Notes: generated by a model not told the origin, from the sequence alone. A stretch of 64,000 nt of DNA from Legionella antarctica (GCF_011764505.1 NZ_AP022839.1:3021001-3085000), one strand, 5' to 3'; shown: positions 52,829-62,455, counted from the stretch's first letter. Made by a program: numbers and translations.

Positions 52829-53194
52829 TTATTTCAATCTACCAGAATATTGTTCAATAAATTGAGTTTTACTATCCTCTTGCAGGCGTTTTCCATTTTC
52901 CAGTTTAGCATGTGACCTATCAAGCATTTTATTTCCTTTACTAAGCTCATTTTCTCCATTAGAGATTAATTTTTTTCCCTGTGCAATTTTTTTATTTCCC
53001 GAATAAATTAATTTGTTTCTTCTTTTTTCTAATTGTTTCGACTCAATAATATCTTTCTCACCTTTAGTCCACTGTAGACTTAACTTTTTTGTCTCATCTG
53101 AACGATTTAACATTTTTTCTCCTACAGTTGGAGTATGAGTGCATGCGGCTATGTAGAATATAGAAACGGATAATAGCGCTAATTTAAGTTTCAT
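52829..53194 (-). CDS. Small lipoprotein with glycine-spaced helical repeats
   Basis: The 121-residue protein has a lipoprotein signal (MKLKLALLSVSIFYIAAC; lipobox IAAC). The rest is charged and helical with a periodic pattern: YSGNKKIAQGKKLISNGENE, then LSKGNKMLDR and AKLENGKRLQ, a G-x6-7 spacing. It probably extends from the outer membrane into the periplasm as a coiled coil. I cannot name a family. It is a single gene with IS3-II copy 2 inserted about 190 bases upstream of its start. Confidence 0.75.
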   Translation of the reverse strand: MKLKLALLSVSIFYIAACTHTPTVGEKMLNRSDETKKLSLQWTKGEKDIIESKQLEKRRNKLIYSGNKKIAQGKKLISNGENELSKGNKMLDRSHAKLENGKRLQEDSKTQFIEQYSGRLK

Positions 53195-53462
53195 TATGAA
53201 TCCCTTTAGTTATTAAAGATCTGTTAATCGTTTTCGCTCAAATAGTAATTATTCATTAGATCAAGATCAAAAATTTTGTGGTTTAGTCTAAATGTTCTGA
53301 GTGAACAATAAAATCAAGTTGACGATATTCTAAATTAGAAAGAATATCAGTTATAAATAAGTGAGAGTCTGGATAATAGGCCATCTAATATAGGCGCGGT
53401 TTTCTGGACACAAAAAAAGGTTTTTTAAGAGCTATTCTTCTTAATACAAAGAGGAGAATAAA

Positions 53463-53747
53463 ATGTCTAAAAAGCGAGCTTATTATACGGCGGCCAAGAA
53501 GGCAAAAATAACGCTAGCTGCGATTGAGGGGAAACTCACACAAGCGCAAATTACCAGTGAATACGGTGTTCACGCAACGCAGGTAAAAACTTGGAAGCAA
53601 TCGGCCATCAAAGCCATTAACGATTTATTCTCTGGGGCTAATGAAAAAGAAGCCAAGTCCCAAGAGCAGCTTGTTGAGGCATTATATCAAGAAATTGGTC
53701 GACTTCAAGCGCAGCTATCTTGGCTAAAAAAAAAGCATGAACTTTAG
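53463..53747 (+). CDS. IS3-II OrfA (copy 2)
   Basis: Identical to the OrfA at 45256, 94 residues. Confidence 0.9.
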   Translation: MSKKRAYYTAAKKAKITLAAIEGKLTQAQITSEYGVHATQVKTWKQSAIKAINDLFSGANEKEAKSQEQLVEALYQEIGRLQAQLSWLKKKHEL

Positions 53748-54582
53748 TCTGGATGAAAAGCGCGTCATGATTGATCCTCTTGCCGAGCTCACCATTCGTG
53801 AACAATGCTTGCTATTAGACTTGCCTGTTTCAAGTTATTATTATAGTGCCAAGCCCATTTCTGTCGAAGATGAAGCGCTTATGGCGCTACTTGATGAGCA
53901 CTATCTGCAGTATCCATGTGAAGGTAAAATTAAGCGGGCAAGATGGCTGTCAAAAGAAGTAGGCTATCCTGTTGGTAAACGTCGAGTAAAAAAGTTGATG
54001 GAAATGATGGGGTTATCGACTGTTTACCCAAAGCCAAATACAAGCGTTCCCAATAAGGAGCATGAGGTGTTCCCTTATTTATTAAAAGAGGTGGATATCA
54101 CCAAACCAAATCAGGTTTGGGCCGCAGATATCACCTACATCCGCATGAAAGGAAAGCATGTGTATTTAGTAGCTATTATGGACTGGTATAGTCGTTATGT
54201 GATTGGATGGGCTATTTCACCTACTATGGAGGCTGAATTTTGTATTGAGGCGCTTAGAAACGCTTTGCTGCATTCGCGTTGTGAGATCTTTAACACGGAT
54301 CAGGGTTCTCAATTTACCTCAAAAGATTGGATAAATACGCTAAAATCTCACCACATTTCTATCAGCATGGATGGGCGAGGACGTTATTTAGATAATATAT
54401 TTATCGAGCGATTGTGGCGTAGTGTTAAGCAAGAAAAAATCTACCGGTATGATTTTGATACAATTGAAGAGGTTGAGCTGGCCTTAACGGAGTATTTTGA
54501 GTATTATAATAACCGAAGGCTTCACCAGTCCTTTAATTATTTAACGCCCGCAGAGGTGTATTATGGCCGGAAAAGACCATAA
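53737..54582 (+). CDS. IS3-II OrfB transposase (copy 2)
   Basis: Identical to the OrfB at 45530, 281 residues, with an intact DDE motif. Confidence 0.93.
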   Translation: MNFSLDEKRVMIDPLAELTIREQCLLLDLPVSSYYYSAKPISVEDEALMALLDEHYLQYPCEGKIKRARWLSKEVGYPVGKRRVKKLMEMMGLSTVYPKPNTSVPNKEHEVFPYLLKEVDITKPNQVWAADITYIRMKGKHVYLVAIMDWYSRYVIGWAISPTMEAEFCIEALRNALLHSRCEIFNTDQGSQFTSKDWINTLKSHHISISMDGRGRYLDNIFIERLWRSVKQEKIYRYDFDTIEEVELALTEYFEYYNNRRLHQSFNYLTPAEVYYGRKRP

Positions 54583-54600
54583 ACCCTAAATGAGAGCGTC

Positions 54601-54677
54601 ATGACTTACCCACAAGGCCCACAGGCCTATACGAGAAAGTGAAGCTCTCCTGACCTGTGGACTTGTGGATAAGTCAT
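54601..54677. repeat. Long hairpin in the 3' tail of IS3-II, copy 2
   Basis: Same structure as 46394-46470, within the tail from 54583 to the right end. Confidence 0.85.
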
Positions 54678-54866
54678 TCTGATAGAGTTGTGGTAAAATG
54701 ACCTAAGACAATTCGTAGTAGCAATCACTATTCATACGGTATTGAGTAGGTTTAAATAGGTTAATTTGAGTGAATTTTTAACTATAAATGATGGATGAAT
54801 AGCTCTTATTTTTCCTTAATTTTGTTCCAGACATGCGGACCCATATCAATCCTTAGCCTATTTGTA

Positions 54867-55274
54867 TTAATAACCAATTACATAGTTAACTGAGCCTGGT
54901 AAGCGAGTTTTTTCTATGGAATAATCGCTTGAAGTTGATGTATCAGTATGTTCGCAAAAATAACTGGAATTATTCAGAGTAAATTGAATGGTCACTTTTT
55001 TAATTGGTAAGCTGATTGTATGAAAGACAAATTCACCAACCATAGGTACATCGTTTGCGCTTGAATTGATAGTAAAAACCTGTGCTGTTTTGCTGTCAAT
55101 TTTTTGAATGCCGCCAGGTTGAAGCTCAGCTCCATTTAATTTTAGAGTGGTAACTAATAAGTTGTCTGCTAAATTATTTTTTATTTTAAGTTCAAATCCA
55201 TCACAAGGAGTTGCGGCATATGCAAAACTTGTGGAAAGGAAGGAAGCAAGACAAGCTAATTTAATTTTATTCAA
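54867..55274 (-). CDS. Secreted hypothetical protein, 135 residues
   Basis: A signal peptide (MNKIKLACLASFLSTSFAYA, cut before ATPCDG) precedes a mature domain of about 115 residues rich in beta strands (FELKIKNNLADNLLVTTLKL, VGEFVFHTISLPIKKVTIQF). Two cysteines (in TPCDG and YFCEH) could form a disulfide. I know no named family. It is probably periplasmic or secreted. IS3-II copy 2 inserted 18 bases beyond its stop. Confidence 0.7.
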   Translation of the reverse strand: MNKIKLACLASFLSTSFAYAATPCDGFELKIKNNLADNLLVTTLKLNGAELQPGGIQKIDSKTAQVFTINSSANDVPMVGEFVFHTISLPIKKVTIQFTLNNSSYFCEHTDTSTSSDYSIEKTRLPGSVNYVIGY

Positions 55275-55595
55275 AATAATACCTTTTTAAACTAAATACA
55301 TTTTCGTGTGTAAATCACACTCTTTTTATATTAGTTAGTGACTTATATCCCTATAAAATGCTCCTGTCAAACATAGGAGATTGAGGTCAAGTATGAAACA
55401 GTTAAAGCTGATAGGACTTCCTAAGTACATCTTTTGTCTCATTTCTCTATTCTGGACCGATTTTTGTTCCCACCCTTGCTAGCATTCACGATTAAATCAA
55501 AGAAGAAAAGGAAGTCTCTCACGCCTGTTTTTTCTATTTATTCTTGTGTATTATCCTCGACAGATTTGCATTTATTTTAACAAAAGGTAACGTTT
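55275..55595. other. Intergenic region upstream of the VWA gene
   Basis: No firm gene. A 29-codon frame at 55393-55482 (MKQLKLIGLPKYIFCLISLF at its start) has a weak GAGGTC site and looks like a short hydrophobic peptide, with no evidence that it is real. The rest is AT-rich and probably carries the promoter of the VWA gene. Confidence 0.4.
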
Positions 55596-57173
55596 ATGAA
55601 GCATCTTATTAATAACTCCTTGCGCACTAAAAACATGATTGAATTGTTACAAGCTATGGGCATCAATTTAGAGAATACAGGGGTCAGTTGTAAAGATGAG
55701 CGAGTTGTTTTTAAAGCCACTACAGAGATAGAGAATTTAGCAGCCAAGTTACAGGAACTCTTGCAAAAGGATGCAGTAAAACCAGCGTTAAGTCGGATGA
55801 CCTTTGCCGAGTTAATTTCAGACGACATTATTCAAGCAACCTGCAATGAAACCAGTGCCGAAGTCCATAAGCAATCTTGCCTGTCGCTTTTTAAACTCTT
55901 CCAGAACGCAGTTTATACCCTTGATCAAGAACAGGAATACCTGGAAATCATGCTTCCGTCTCCTGTTTATGAACCACTTTTCAATTTATTGACTTATAAA
56001 TACATAATAATAGAAGACGGAAAAATAAGATTTAGCATCAAAGAGTACCTCAAAGAACACAAGGAAGAACACATTTTAATTGAGGGGGAATCACCCCTAC
56101 TCTTCATCCATGCAGATGTCTTTGAAAGCCAAAAAGTCTTTTATGCGCAAAAGCACCTCAGTGACGGTAAAGTCGAAGTAACACCCTACTTCTTTGTTCC
56201 TAATGCGATCACCCCGCCCGAATATCATTTTGTTTTGGACACCAGCGCCAGTATGAATGAACAGGATGTTCGTATGGGGGAAAAGCGTTTGACAATATTA
56301 AAAAAATGCGTGCTCCAGTTTGCAGAGGCTTTGTTCGCCTTTCAACCAGATGCTGTGATCAAAATTACCCGGTTTAACACTGAGACTCACGAGGTTGGTC
56401 GTTACCGTAAGGCTGATTTAGAGAATTTAACATGCGATATTAACACATTAAACGCAAGTGGAATGACGCGTCTCTATGCAACTGTCGCTGAACAATTGGC
56501 ATCGCTGCAGAAATCCAGTCAACATAATAACATTTTACTATTCACTGATGGGACAAATACCGTTGGGAATGATCGCGAGCAGGAAGAAGCATTGGAGAGA
56601 ACAGTTCGATCTTTAGAGAGTGGTACACGTTTAATTCCTGCCCGCAACAAATTATTTATCATAAGTTATAGTGCTAAACAACCCGAAGTGTTATACAGGG
56701 TAGCTGGGGTATTCGGCTCACTGGTTATTAATACCAACAGTTCAGATTTTATGGATGCTTTATCAGAAAAAGACCAGTTGCAGGAATGGGCTGCAGCCAG
56801 AGAACTGTTTACTTGCCGTCTGGAATTTGCTGGTAGCTCCAACTCTGATACCCAAACAGAGGAATACGTGCGTTCTTATGATATGTCCGGACAATTTACT
56901 GCTTTGGAGCCTAAGTATTGTAATAGCGATGAAACTCTGCATTTAACCATTAAAGATGGTAACGGCAAAACCTTGCTTGATGAAACACGCTCATTTGTTC
57001 AAATGCCGGGAGTGGTTATGGAAGAACATGCTCCGCCTGTAGGTACCCCAGTTCTTCCTGGCAGTGCAAAAAGAGTGAAAAGTTTGGGGGTATTCTCCCA
57101 TAACGATGGAGCTGTTTCGACAACAGATAATCCTGTTCAGGCCAAAACCAGTTTGGAAACTGCAACTCTTTGA
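55596..57173 (+). CDS. Cytosolic VWA-domain protein, effector candidate
   Basis: The 525-residue protein has a von Willebrand factor A domain at about 210-400 with a complete metal site: D-x-S-x-S in FVLDTSASMNEQ (D215, S217, S219), the Thr in NASGMTRLY, and the Asp in LLFTDGTNTVG. The N-terminal 200 residues (helical, then beta strands) and the C-terminal beta-rich part have no domain I know. There is no signal peptide. The glutamate-containing C-terminus and the location next to another unknown protein suggest a Dot/Icm substrate, but this is inference. VWA domains mediate metal-dependent protein binding. The start follows AAAAGGTAACG. Confidence 0.7.
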   Translation: MKHLINNSLRTKNMIELLQAMGINLENTGVSCKDERVVFKATTEIENLAAKLQELLQKDAVKPALSRMTFAELISDDIIQATCNETSAEVHKQSCLSLFKLFQNAVYTLDQEQEYLEIMLPSPVYEPLFNLLTYKYIIIEDGKIRFSIKEYLKEHKEEHILIEGESPLLFIHADVFESQKVFYAQKHLSDGKVEVTPYFFVPNAITPPEYHFVLDTSASMNEQDVRMGEKRLTILKKCVLQFAEALFAFQPDAVIKITRFNTETHEVGRYRKADLENLTCDINTLNASGMTRLYATVAEQLASLQKSSQHNNILLFTDGTNTVGNDREQEEALERTVRSLESGTRLIPARNKLFIISYSAKQPEVLYRVAGVFGSLVINTNSSDFMDALSEKDQLQEWAAARELFTCRLEFAGSSNSDTQTEEYVRSYDMSGQFTALEPKYCNSDETLHLTIKDGNGKTLLDETRSFVQMPGVVMEEHAPPVGTPVLPGSAKRVKSLGVFSHNDGAVSTTDNPVQAKTSLETATL

Positions 57174-57265
57174 GACATTTTTTAAGTTTAATATTGACTC
57201 CAGAGCTGCAGAAACAGCAATTACAGAAACGAGAAAGGGTGTTTGATATCAACGCAAGTATTTTA

Positions 57266-57292
57266 TGGCTACCTAAATATTGATGGTAGCCA
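57266..57292. terminator. Bidirectional terminator, VWA and 57384 genes
   Basis: TGGCTACC and GGTAGCCA form a perfect 8 bp stem flanked by TTTT on the left and AAAA on the right, so either strand ends in a T-run. It lies between two convergent genes. Confidence 0.75.
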
Positions 57293-57383
57293 AAATGCGG
57301 CCCGACCAAAGTTTAATTGGTCATATAGTTCTGATCTTGTTTATATAAAGTATCAGGCTGTATGGGCTATAACCCTGGCTGTT

Positions 57384-58133
57384 TTAGGAAGGTCTAATGG
57401 TGTTACCGATCTTTTCCTCTACAGGCACTACTTTTTCTAATTGCGCAGCAACGACAAGCCACGAATTTTTATCATAAGATGTACCTTCCACTTTACACCC
57501 AGGTAATGAGATATGATGCAGCAGTTTATCAAGCTCATCTAATAAATAGGATGCAAATGAATGATTTTCATATCGTGTTCCTGGACTATTGAAAAAAAAA
57601 TGCAGTTTGTCTAATAATGTATTACATGTCTCTTGTTCTTGTATTGTTACACAAACCTCTTTTGCTTTTTCTTGCCCAACAGCACCATGGCGCCACAAAC
57701 TGAACCATCCGTTAGGCTGTCTTGGGTGAGTGCCATTTTGGTAGTGTTCTCGATAGCAACTTAGCGCCACAGATATCGCATTTTTAAGTAGGGTTGCCAG
57801 GCTTGTTGTTAAAGGCGAATCATTTACTTCATTTCTGTTTTCCAATTTTTCTGTAAAAAAAAACTCTCTTGTCTCGTTTAGTTTACGTGGGCGACGCGAA
57901 GGAGGTTTATGAGGAACCGCCGGTCTTTCTTTAGTAAGGTGATTAAGTGTTCTTCTTGAGTCGCTTTGTGTACTTTCCGAACGGGTAACAACAGACATTT
58001 CATCTGACTTTACAGCTGCATAACCTGAAAATTTCGCAGCAATCAAATCTGCACGGCGCTGGGCAACCAAGCCTTTTGGAATACCTAACTGAATAGTATT
58101 ATTTAAGGTCGCTCTTTTTTTATCAAGGATCAT
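57384..58133 (-). CDS. Unknown protein, effector candidate
   Basis: I do not recognise this 249-residue soluble protein. The N-terminal third is basic, serine-rich and proline-rich (RPAVPHKPPSRRPRKLNETR), like a flexible linker. The C-terminal half is helical and contains GWFSLWRHGAVGQEKAKEV, a segment of the RHG-x2-G-x-E-x-A type that I believe recurs in several Legionella proteins of unknown function. There is no signal peptide or membrane segment. It is convergent with the VWA gene. A Dot/Icm substrate is possible, but that is inference. Confidence 0.55.
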   Translation of the reverse strand: MILDKKRATLNNTIQLGIPKGLVAQRRADLIAAKFSGYAAVKSDEMSVVTRSESTQSDSRRTLNHLTKERPAVPHKPPSRRPRKLNETREFFFTEKLENRNEVNDSPLTTSLATLLKNAISVALSCYREHYQNGTHPRQPNGWFSLWRHGAVGQEKAKEVCVTIQEQETCNTLLDKLHFFFNSPGTRYENHSFASYLLDELDKLLHHISLPGCKVEGTSYDKNSWLVVAAQLEKVVPVEEKIGNTIRPS

Positions 58134-58346
58134 AGCAATTCCTTATCCCTAAGTAACTGATTGAGTCAATTTAACGGGTATGACTGATAACAGAGGGAAT
58201 GATATAGACTCTCTATTTATGATGCAACCTGATTCATGATGCAGGTGAATTAATTATTATTTTCCCCTAATTTATATAGGGTCGTTGCCCGTATATTTTA
58301 CTGCTGTTCTGATTACAACCCCAGGAAACTACAGGGTTTACTGAAG

Positions 58347-58796
58347 TTATTTTCCGCGAACAAGCAGCACTGGTTTTGTGGCGATCCTTGCTATGCTCTC
58401 AGCCACACTACCCAAAAATAAACGATTAAAGCCACGACGACCATGAGTTCCAATAATCAACAAGTCAGTAGGCTGAGTTTGAGTAGCCTCATTAACTCTC
58501 TCAGCGATACTGCCTTGAAATGCTCTAAGTTCAATAAGCTGACTTTCAAATTTAATTTTAGCTTGACGAGCCAAATCCTCCATTCCATTTACAATTTTTT
58601 GTCCGTCTTTTCTTGCTGCTTCCCAAAGAAGATCATAATCAATTACAGCCTCTCCATCATGAACAAATCGTTCATCAACAACATATACAATGCGCAAAGT
58701 GCCCTTTTGGTCTTTAGTCAATCTAATGGCCTCTTGCATTGCTAAAGAAGATGTATCGCTACCATCAACAGCTATCATAATATTTTTGTATATCAT
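58347..58796 (-). CDS. Universal stress protein (UspA family)
   Basis: This is a 149-residue single-domain Usp with the full ATP motif in GTHGRRGFNRLFLGS and the start YKNIMIAVDGSDTSS. It is a close relative of the protein at 50376. The start follows AGGGAG (on the minus strand, GGGAGAATCG before the ATG). Confidence 0.93.
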   Translation of the reverse strand: MIYKNIMIAVDGSDTSSLAMQEAIRLTKDQKGTLRIVYVVDERFVHDGEAVIDYDLLWEAARKDGQKIVNGMEDLARQAKIKFESQLIELRAFQGSIAERVNEATQTQPTDLLIIGTHGRRGFNRLFLGSVAESIARIATKPVLLVRGK

Positions 58797-59098
58797 CGAT
58801 TCTCCCTTAGTTATTATTTTGTTCTGGCACGCCGCCTGTATAACTATAAATTTAGGCTTCCTTCTTCTGCTTTGAAAGTATTTAATGACAAATTGTCAAA
58901 ATCAAGCTGTTATAATGGAGCATTTTTAGCATTCAATAACGATGTGATGGATATAAAACAGGTATGACTCCCATTGCTCTGAGTTGCTGGTATCATATCT
59001 TAAAGCAGTTCTGCTCTGACACCAAAATTTTATTGCTATACTTATGTTGAACAGTATTGTGCTGTTCCATAACCAGTAACTTTCAATCGAGAAAAAAC
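58797..59098. other. Intergenic region between divergent genes
   Basis: No gene is seen. It carries the promoters of the Usp gene (leftward) and the DUF6632-like gene (rightward). I could not assign -35 and -10 boxes with confidence. Confidence 0.4.
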
Positions 59099-59491
59099 AT
59101 GGAACTAACTAAAAGAGTTAGAGCATTAAGAATTGTATTAGTCCTTATAGGCTTAATATTTATTTTTGGAATTTATCCGTTAACCGTTTTTTGGCCAACG
59201 GGTTGGTCTTGGCATACCACAGGTGTTTCCCCATATCTGCAAATGATCCTTGGAATTTATGCAACCCTTGGGGTGTTTTTAATCCTTGCAGCCCATAATC
59301 CCCTGGAGAACCTCAGCCTTATCTGGTTTACAGTTTGGTCAAGCTTCGTTCATGGCGGTATTATGGCTGTGCAAGCATTTTATTATCGTGAACACATAGG
59401 ACATCTTTTGGGAGATGTTCCGGCACTCCTTTTATGTGCCGTTATTCTGGCAATACTTACTCCAAGAGCCAAGCAGTTAAAGCAGGCATAG
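59099..59491 (+). CDS. Small four-helix membrane protein, DUF6632-like
   Basis: The 130-residue protein from the ATG at 59099 has four membrane segments (starting near 10, 45, 75 and 105). Features are FGIYPLTVFWPTGWSWHTTG, MILGIYATLGVFLILAA, and FTVWSSFVHGGIMAVQAFY. It matches proteins I know as DUF6632, of unknown function. The frame opening at 59057 adds residues with no support. It is monocistronic. Confidence 0.7.
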   Translation: MELTKRVRALRIVLVLIGLIFIFGIYPLTVFWPTGWSWHTTGVSPYLQMILGIYATLGVFLILAAHNPLENLSLIWFTVWSSFVHGGIMAVQAFYYREHIGHLLGDVPALLLCAVILAILTPRAKQLKQA

Positions 59492-59618
59492 GGCTGCTGC
59501 TAAAGTCCACGGGTGCATTTAAAGCACCCCTAAAAACCAGAGAAATAAGCCTGTTCATTTAGACCAAAATTTTTTACTATTTTTACTATAAAGATCAATC
59601 TCTGACAAAGGAAATGGA

Positions 59619-60215
59619 ATGAACATAATTATCGTTGGTGGCACTGGAACAATAGGTAAAGCCATAGTTAAAGAATTAGCACCACGTCATAACACTATTT
59701 CGGTTGGAAACACCCACGGCGATTTCCATGTAGATATTGCAGATATCAATTCAATTGACGCCCTTTATCAAGCAATTGGCCCATTCGATGCGCTTATATC
59801 AGCAACAGGTAAGGTAGAATTTGCCCCTTTGACTGAGTTTACACCGGAACAATATCAAACAGGTTTGAATAGTAAACTAATGGGTCAAGTTAATTTAGTC
59901 TTACTTGGTCTTAAATACATTAATAAAGGCGGCTCATTTACTTTAACCAGCGGTATTCTCAGCCATGATCCTGTCCGCCTTGGATCATCTGCCTCGATGG
60001 TAAATGGGGCTATTGATTCCTTCATAAAAAGTGCTGCTATAGAGATGCCCGAAGGCATTCGAATTAACGCGGTAAGCCCCACATTAGTATCAGAATCGGT
60101 AGACATCGCCTCATATTTTCGCGGTTTTGAAGCAGTACCTGCCTGTCGTGTCGCCTTAGCTTATAGTAAAAGCGTGGAAGGTGCGCAAACTGGTGTTATT
60201 TATCATGTCGAATAA
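59619..60215 (+). CDS. Short SDR-family protein without YxxxK
   Basis: The 198-residue protein has a Rossmann start (MNIIIVGGTGTIGKAIVKEL), a short second strand with DIADINSIDAL, and SATGKVEFAPL in place of NNAG. Where the SDR family has Y-x3-K, the sequence reads GSSASMVNGAIDSFIKSAA, so both catalytic residues are missing, though the serine (TSG) remains. This atypical form is common among small bacterial SDRs. It may bind NAD(P) and catalyse an unknown reaction or act as a sensor. AAAGGAAATGGA is the ribosome-binding site. Confidence 0.85.
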   Translation: MNIIIVGGTGTIGKAIVKELAPRHNTISVGNTHGDFHVDIADINSIDALYQAIGPFDALISATGKVEFAPLTEFTPEQYQTGLNSKLMGQVNLVLLGLKYINKGGSFTLTSGILSHDPVRLGSSASMVNGAIDSFIKSAAIEMPEGIRINAVSPTLVSESVDIASYFRGFEAVPACRVALAYSKSVEGAQTGVIYHVE

Positions 60216-60245
60216 GTGAAGTTAATTCTTACAAGAATTTATTAA

Positions 60246-61265
60246 CTAAGTACAGTTGAAACCGTTTGTTGCGCTTATCCTTTCTTTCATTTTTTCAGTG
60301 GCCTGAATCAAACTTAAAGCTATACCAGGTTCCATCGCAGAATGGCCTGAACACGCAACAATGCGTAATTCTGACCCTGGCCAAAGCTTATGGACCTCAT
60401 ATGCACTTTTAGCGCAGGTTATTGTGTCATAGCGTCCATGAACGATAATTAAGGGGAGATGGTTCATTCTATTTATATTATTTATTAGTTGATTTTCTGT
60501 AAGAAAGAAATTATTAATCGAGTAATGAATAAAAGTGCGCGAAATACCAAGAACTAATTGATCATCAGACAACAACATGCTTAATTGCTCAGCTGAAATA
60601 TTAAGAAAAGCACAAACTAAATCGTATTTTAAAAATGCTCGTGCAGCAGGCATACACACACCGGGATTTGAATCCATTATTAATCGATGATAAGAGTGGA
60701 TAAGATCATGTTGTTGATCTGCTGGTAAAAAATCATTAAATTCCTGCCATGCTTCAGGAAAAGTGTGACGCATACCATACCAAAAATGTAGATTATCACT
60801 TGCCCTAGCTAAGAATACACCCCTGAGAATAAAACCCAAAATATGATCGCTGTATGTTTCACCGTACGAAAGTGCGAGCGTGCTTCCCCAAGAACCACCA
60901 AAAACAAGCCATTTATCGATGTTCAGTTTCCTTCTTAAAAACTCCAAATCGGATATCAGGTCTGGTGTTGTATTTTCCTTCATTTCACCAAATGGCTTTG
61001 AACGTTTAGCCCCACGTTGGTCCAATAAAATGACTCTCCAAAAGGTCAGATCAAACAGTTGCAGATCGTTATCACTACACCCAGCCCCCGGACCACCATG
61101 CAACACGATCACGGGAAACCCTTGAGGATTGCCGAACTCACCGTACCAAATCTCATGTAACTCAGAGACCTGTAAATACCCTTCGTGAACAAGACTAATA
61201 GAGGGTGGTGATTTCGATGCGCTATCAACAAACGATTGACTTGTTTTTGAATTTTTCATTTGCAT
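60246..61265 (-). CDS. pip: Proline iminopeptidase-type hydrolase (S33)
   Basis: The 339-residue alpha/beta hydrolase removes N-terminal proline in well-studied relatives. The oxyanion region is LHGGPGAGCSDND, the strand DQRGAKRSKP follows, and the nucleophile is in VFGGSWGSTLALSYG. The catalytic Asp is in IVHGRYDTITC and the His in ACSGHSAMEPG. All three triad residues are present. There is a 25-residue N-terminal extension, polar and without a clear signal. The second ATG (61259) is an equally likely start. Confidence 0.9.
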   Translation of the reverse strand: MQMKNSKTSQSFVDSASKSPPSISLVHEGYLQVSELHEIWYGEFGNPQGFPVIVLHGGPGAGCSDNDLQLFDLTFWRVILLDQRGAKRSKPFGEMKENTTPDLISDLEFLRRKLNIDKWLVFGGSWGSTLALSYGETYSDHILGFILRGVFLARASDNLHFWYGMRHTFPEAWQEFNDFLPADQQHDLIHSYHRLIMDSNPGVCMPAARAFLKYDLVCAFLNISAEQLSMLLSDDQLVLGISRTFIHYSINNFFLTENQLINNINRMNHLPLIIVHGRYDTITCAKSAYEVHKLWPGSELRIVACSGHSAMEPGIALSLIQATEKMKERISATNGFNCT

Positions 61266-61567
61266 CCAACGTTACTAAATTTAATTTATCCGTATGTTCA
61301 GATTTGGAAGAGGCAATAGCTGTTCTGTTGCCTTCTATTTACCGAAACAGCACCCTGCTATCATGATAGACAAAAAAAGGTAATTGCTCGACTTTAGTAA
61401 ATGATGCTACCACAGCAAGCTGGAAAATCAACGCCTAATTCCTTGGTGAGTGGTAGTTCTCGTGATGGGTTACATGTTTTTATGGTAAAATAAAAAGCAG
61501 CCTACGCCATATTTCTAATTATGTGTTAGGCTTTAAAAAGGGACGACTTTTTTTTGAGGAATAGACC
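61266..61567. other. Intergenic region between divergent genes
   Basis: No gene is seen. AGCCTACGCC and GTGTTAGGCT at about 61500-61533 form a weak hairpin before the Usp gene, whose ribosome-binding site is TTTGAGGAA. Confidence 0.4.
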
Positions 61568-62455
61568 ATGACCTTATTAAATAATATATCGGTTGCTAGC
61601 GACTTCTCAAAACATGCTGATTGGGCTTTGCAACGAGCTATCGATTTAGCAATGTCAAACAAAGCTCAGATTCATTTCCTCCATGTATTAACCCCACCAT
61701 TAAGCAGTATTGCACGATCTTCAGATACTGAATTGCAGCCCATTTTTTTGTCTGAAAAGAAAAAAATTGAAGAGAAGATTTTAAATAAATTAAAAAATAA
61801 TCATTATAAACTGTTTGCCAACCTGAGTGTGGTATTGGGTAGAGCCGCTGATGAAGTGGTCCGAGATGCTGATGAAAACCATTGTGAATTGATTGTTGTT
61901 GGTGCTCATGGCAATTACTATATTAACGATTACGTTTTAGGAACGACATCAGGTTCCATTATCAGGCAAAGCCATATTCCCGTGATGCTAATTAAAAAAG
62001 AGCCTGATTTTGCTTATGAACGAATAATGATAGCTACGGATCTTTCAGAAGCGAGTAAAGAAACCGTGCAATTTACGTTTAATTGCTTTCCCAATGCAAA
62101 TTTTCAGTTGTTGCATATCGTTGATGTTTATTACCGCCAATTCTTAAATCCAGGCAACTTAAATGAAGAATTCGTAGACACCAACCACCCTGAAACAAAA
62201 GATATTTTTCAAAATTTGGAGGATTTCCTAAGCCAATGTAAGGTAAATAAAAGCAGGTTCGAGAAAAGGGTTATAGGCGGTTACTATGCTGATGCCATTA
62301 TTGAACAGGCAAATCGATGGAACGCTGATTTGTTAGCATTTGGCACCCAGGGTAAATCGGGACTACATTATTTACTGATGGGAAGTGTTGCGAAACGAAT
62401 TCTTCATCTTTGCCCTATAGACATGCTCGCAGTTCCTCCACAACCAAAAACCTAA
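61568..62455 (+). CDS. Tandem-domain universal stress protein
   Basis: The 295-residue protein has two Usp domains. The first ends with GAHGNYYINDYVLGT and the second with GTQGKSGLHYLLMGS, so both carry the G-x2-G-x9-G-S/T ATP motif. The second domain starts YERIMIATDLSEASKE. E. coli UspE-type proteins have the same layout. It is convergent with the antiporter gene and about 50 bases away from it. Confidence 0.93.
   Translation: MTLLNNISVASDFSKHADWALQRAIDLAMSNKAQIHFLHVLTPPLSSIARSSDTELQPIFLSEKKKIEEKILNKLKNNHYKLFANLSVVLGRAADEVVRDADENHCELIVVGAHGNYYINDYVLGTTSGSIIRQSHIPVMLIKKEPDFAYERIMIATDLSEASKETVQFTFNCFPNANFQLLHIVDVYYRQFLNPGNLNEEFVDTNHPETKDIFQNLEDFLSQCKVNKSRFEKRVIGGYYADAIIEQANRWNADLLAFGTQGKSGLHYLLMGSVAKRILHLCPIDMLAVPPQPKT

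Larger units (their letters stand above)
53386..54848 (+). mobile_element. IS3-II element, copy 2
   Basis: Identical over 1463 bp to 45179-46641, here with a 3 bp target duplication (ATC at 53383-53385 and 54849-54851). The duplication confirms the element's ends, and so confirms that the long non-coding tail belongs to the element. Confidence 0.92.
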
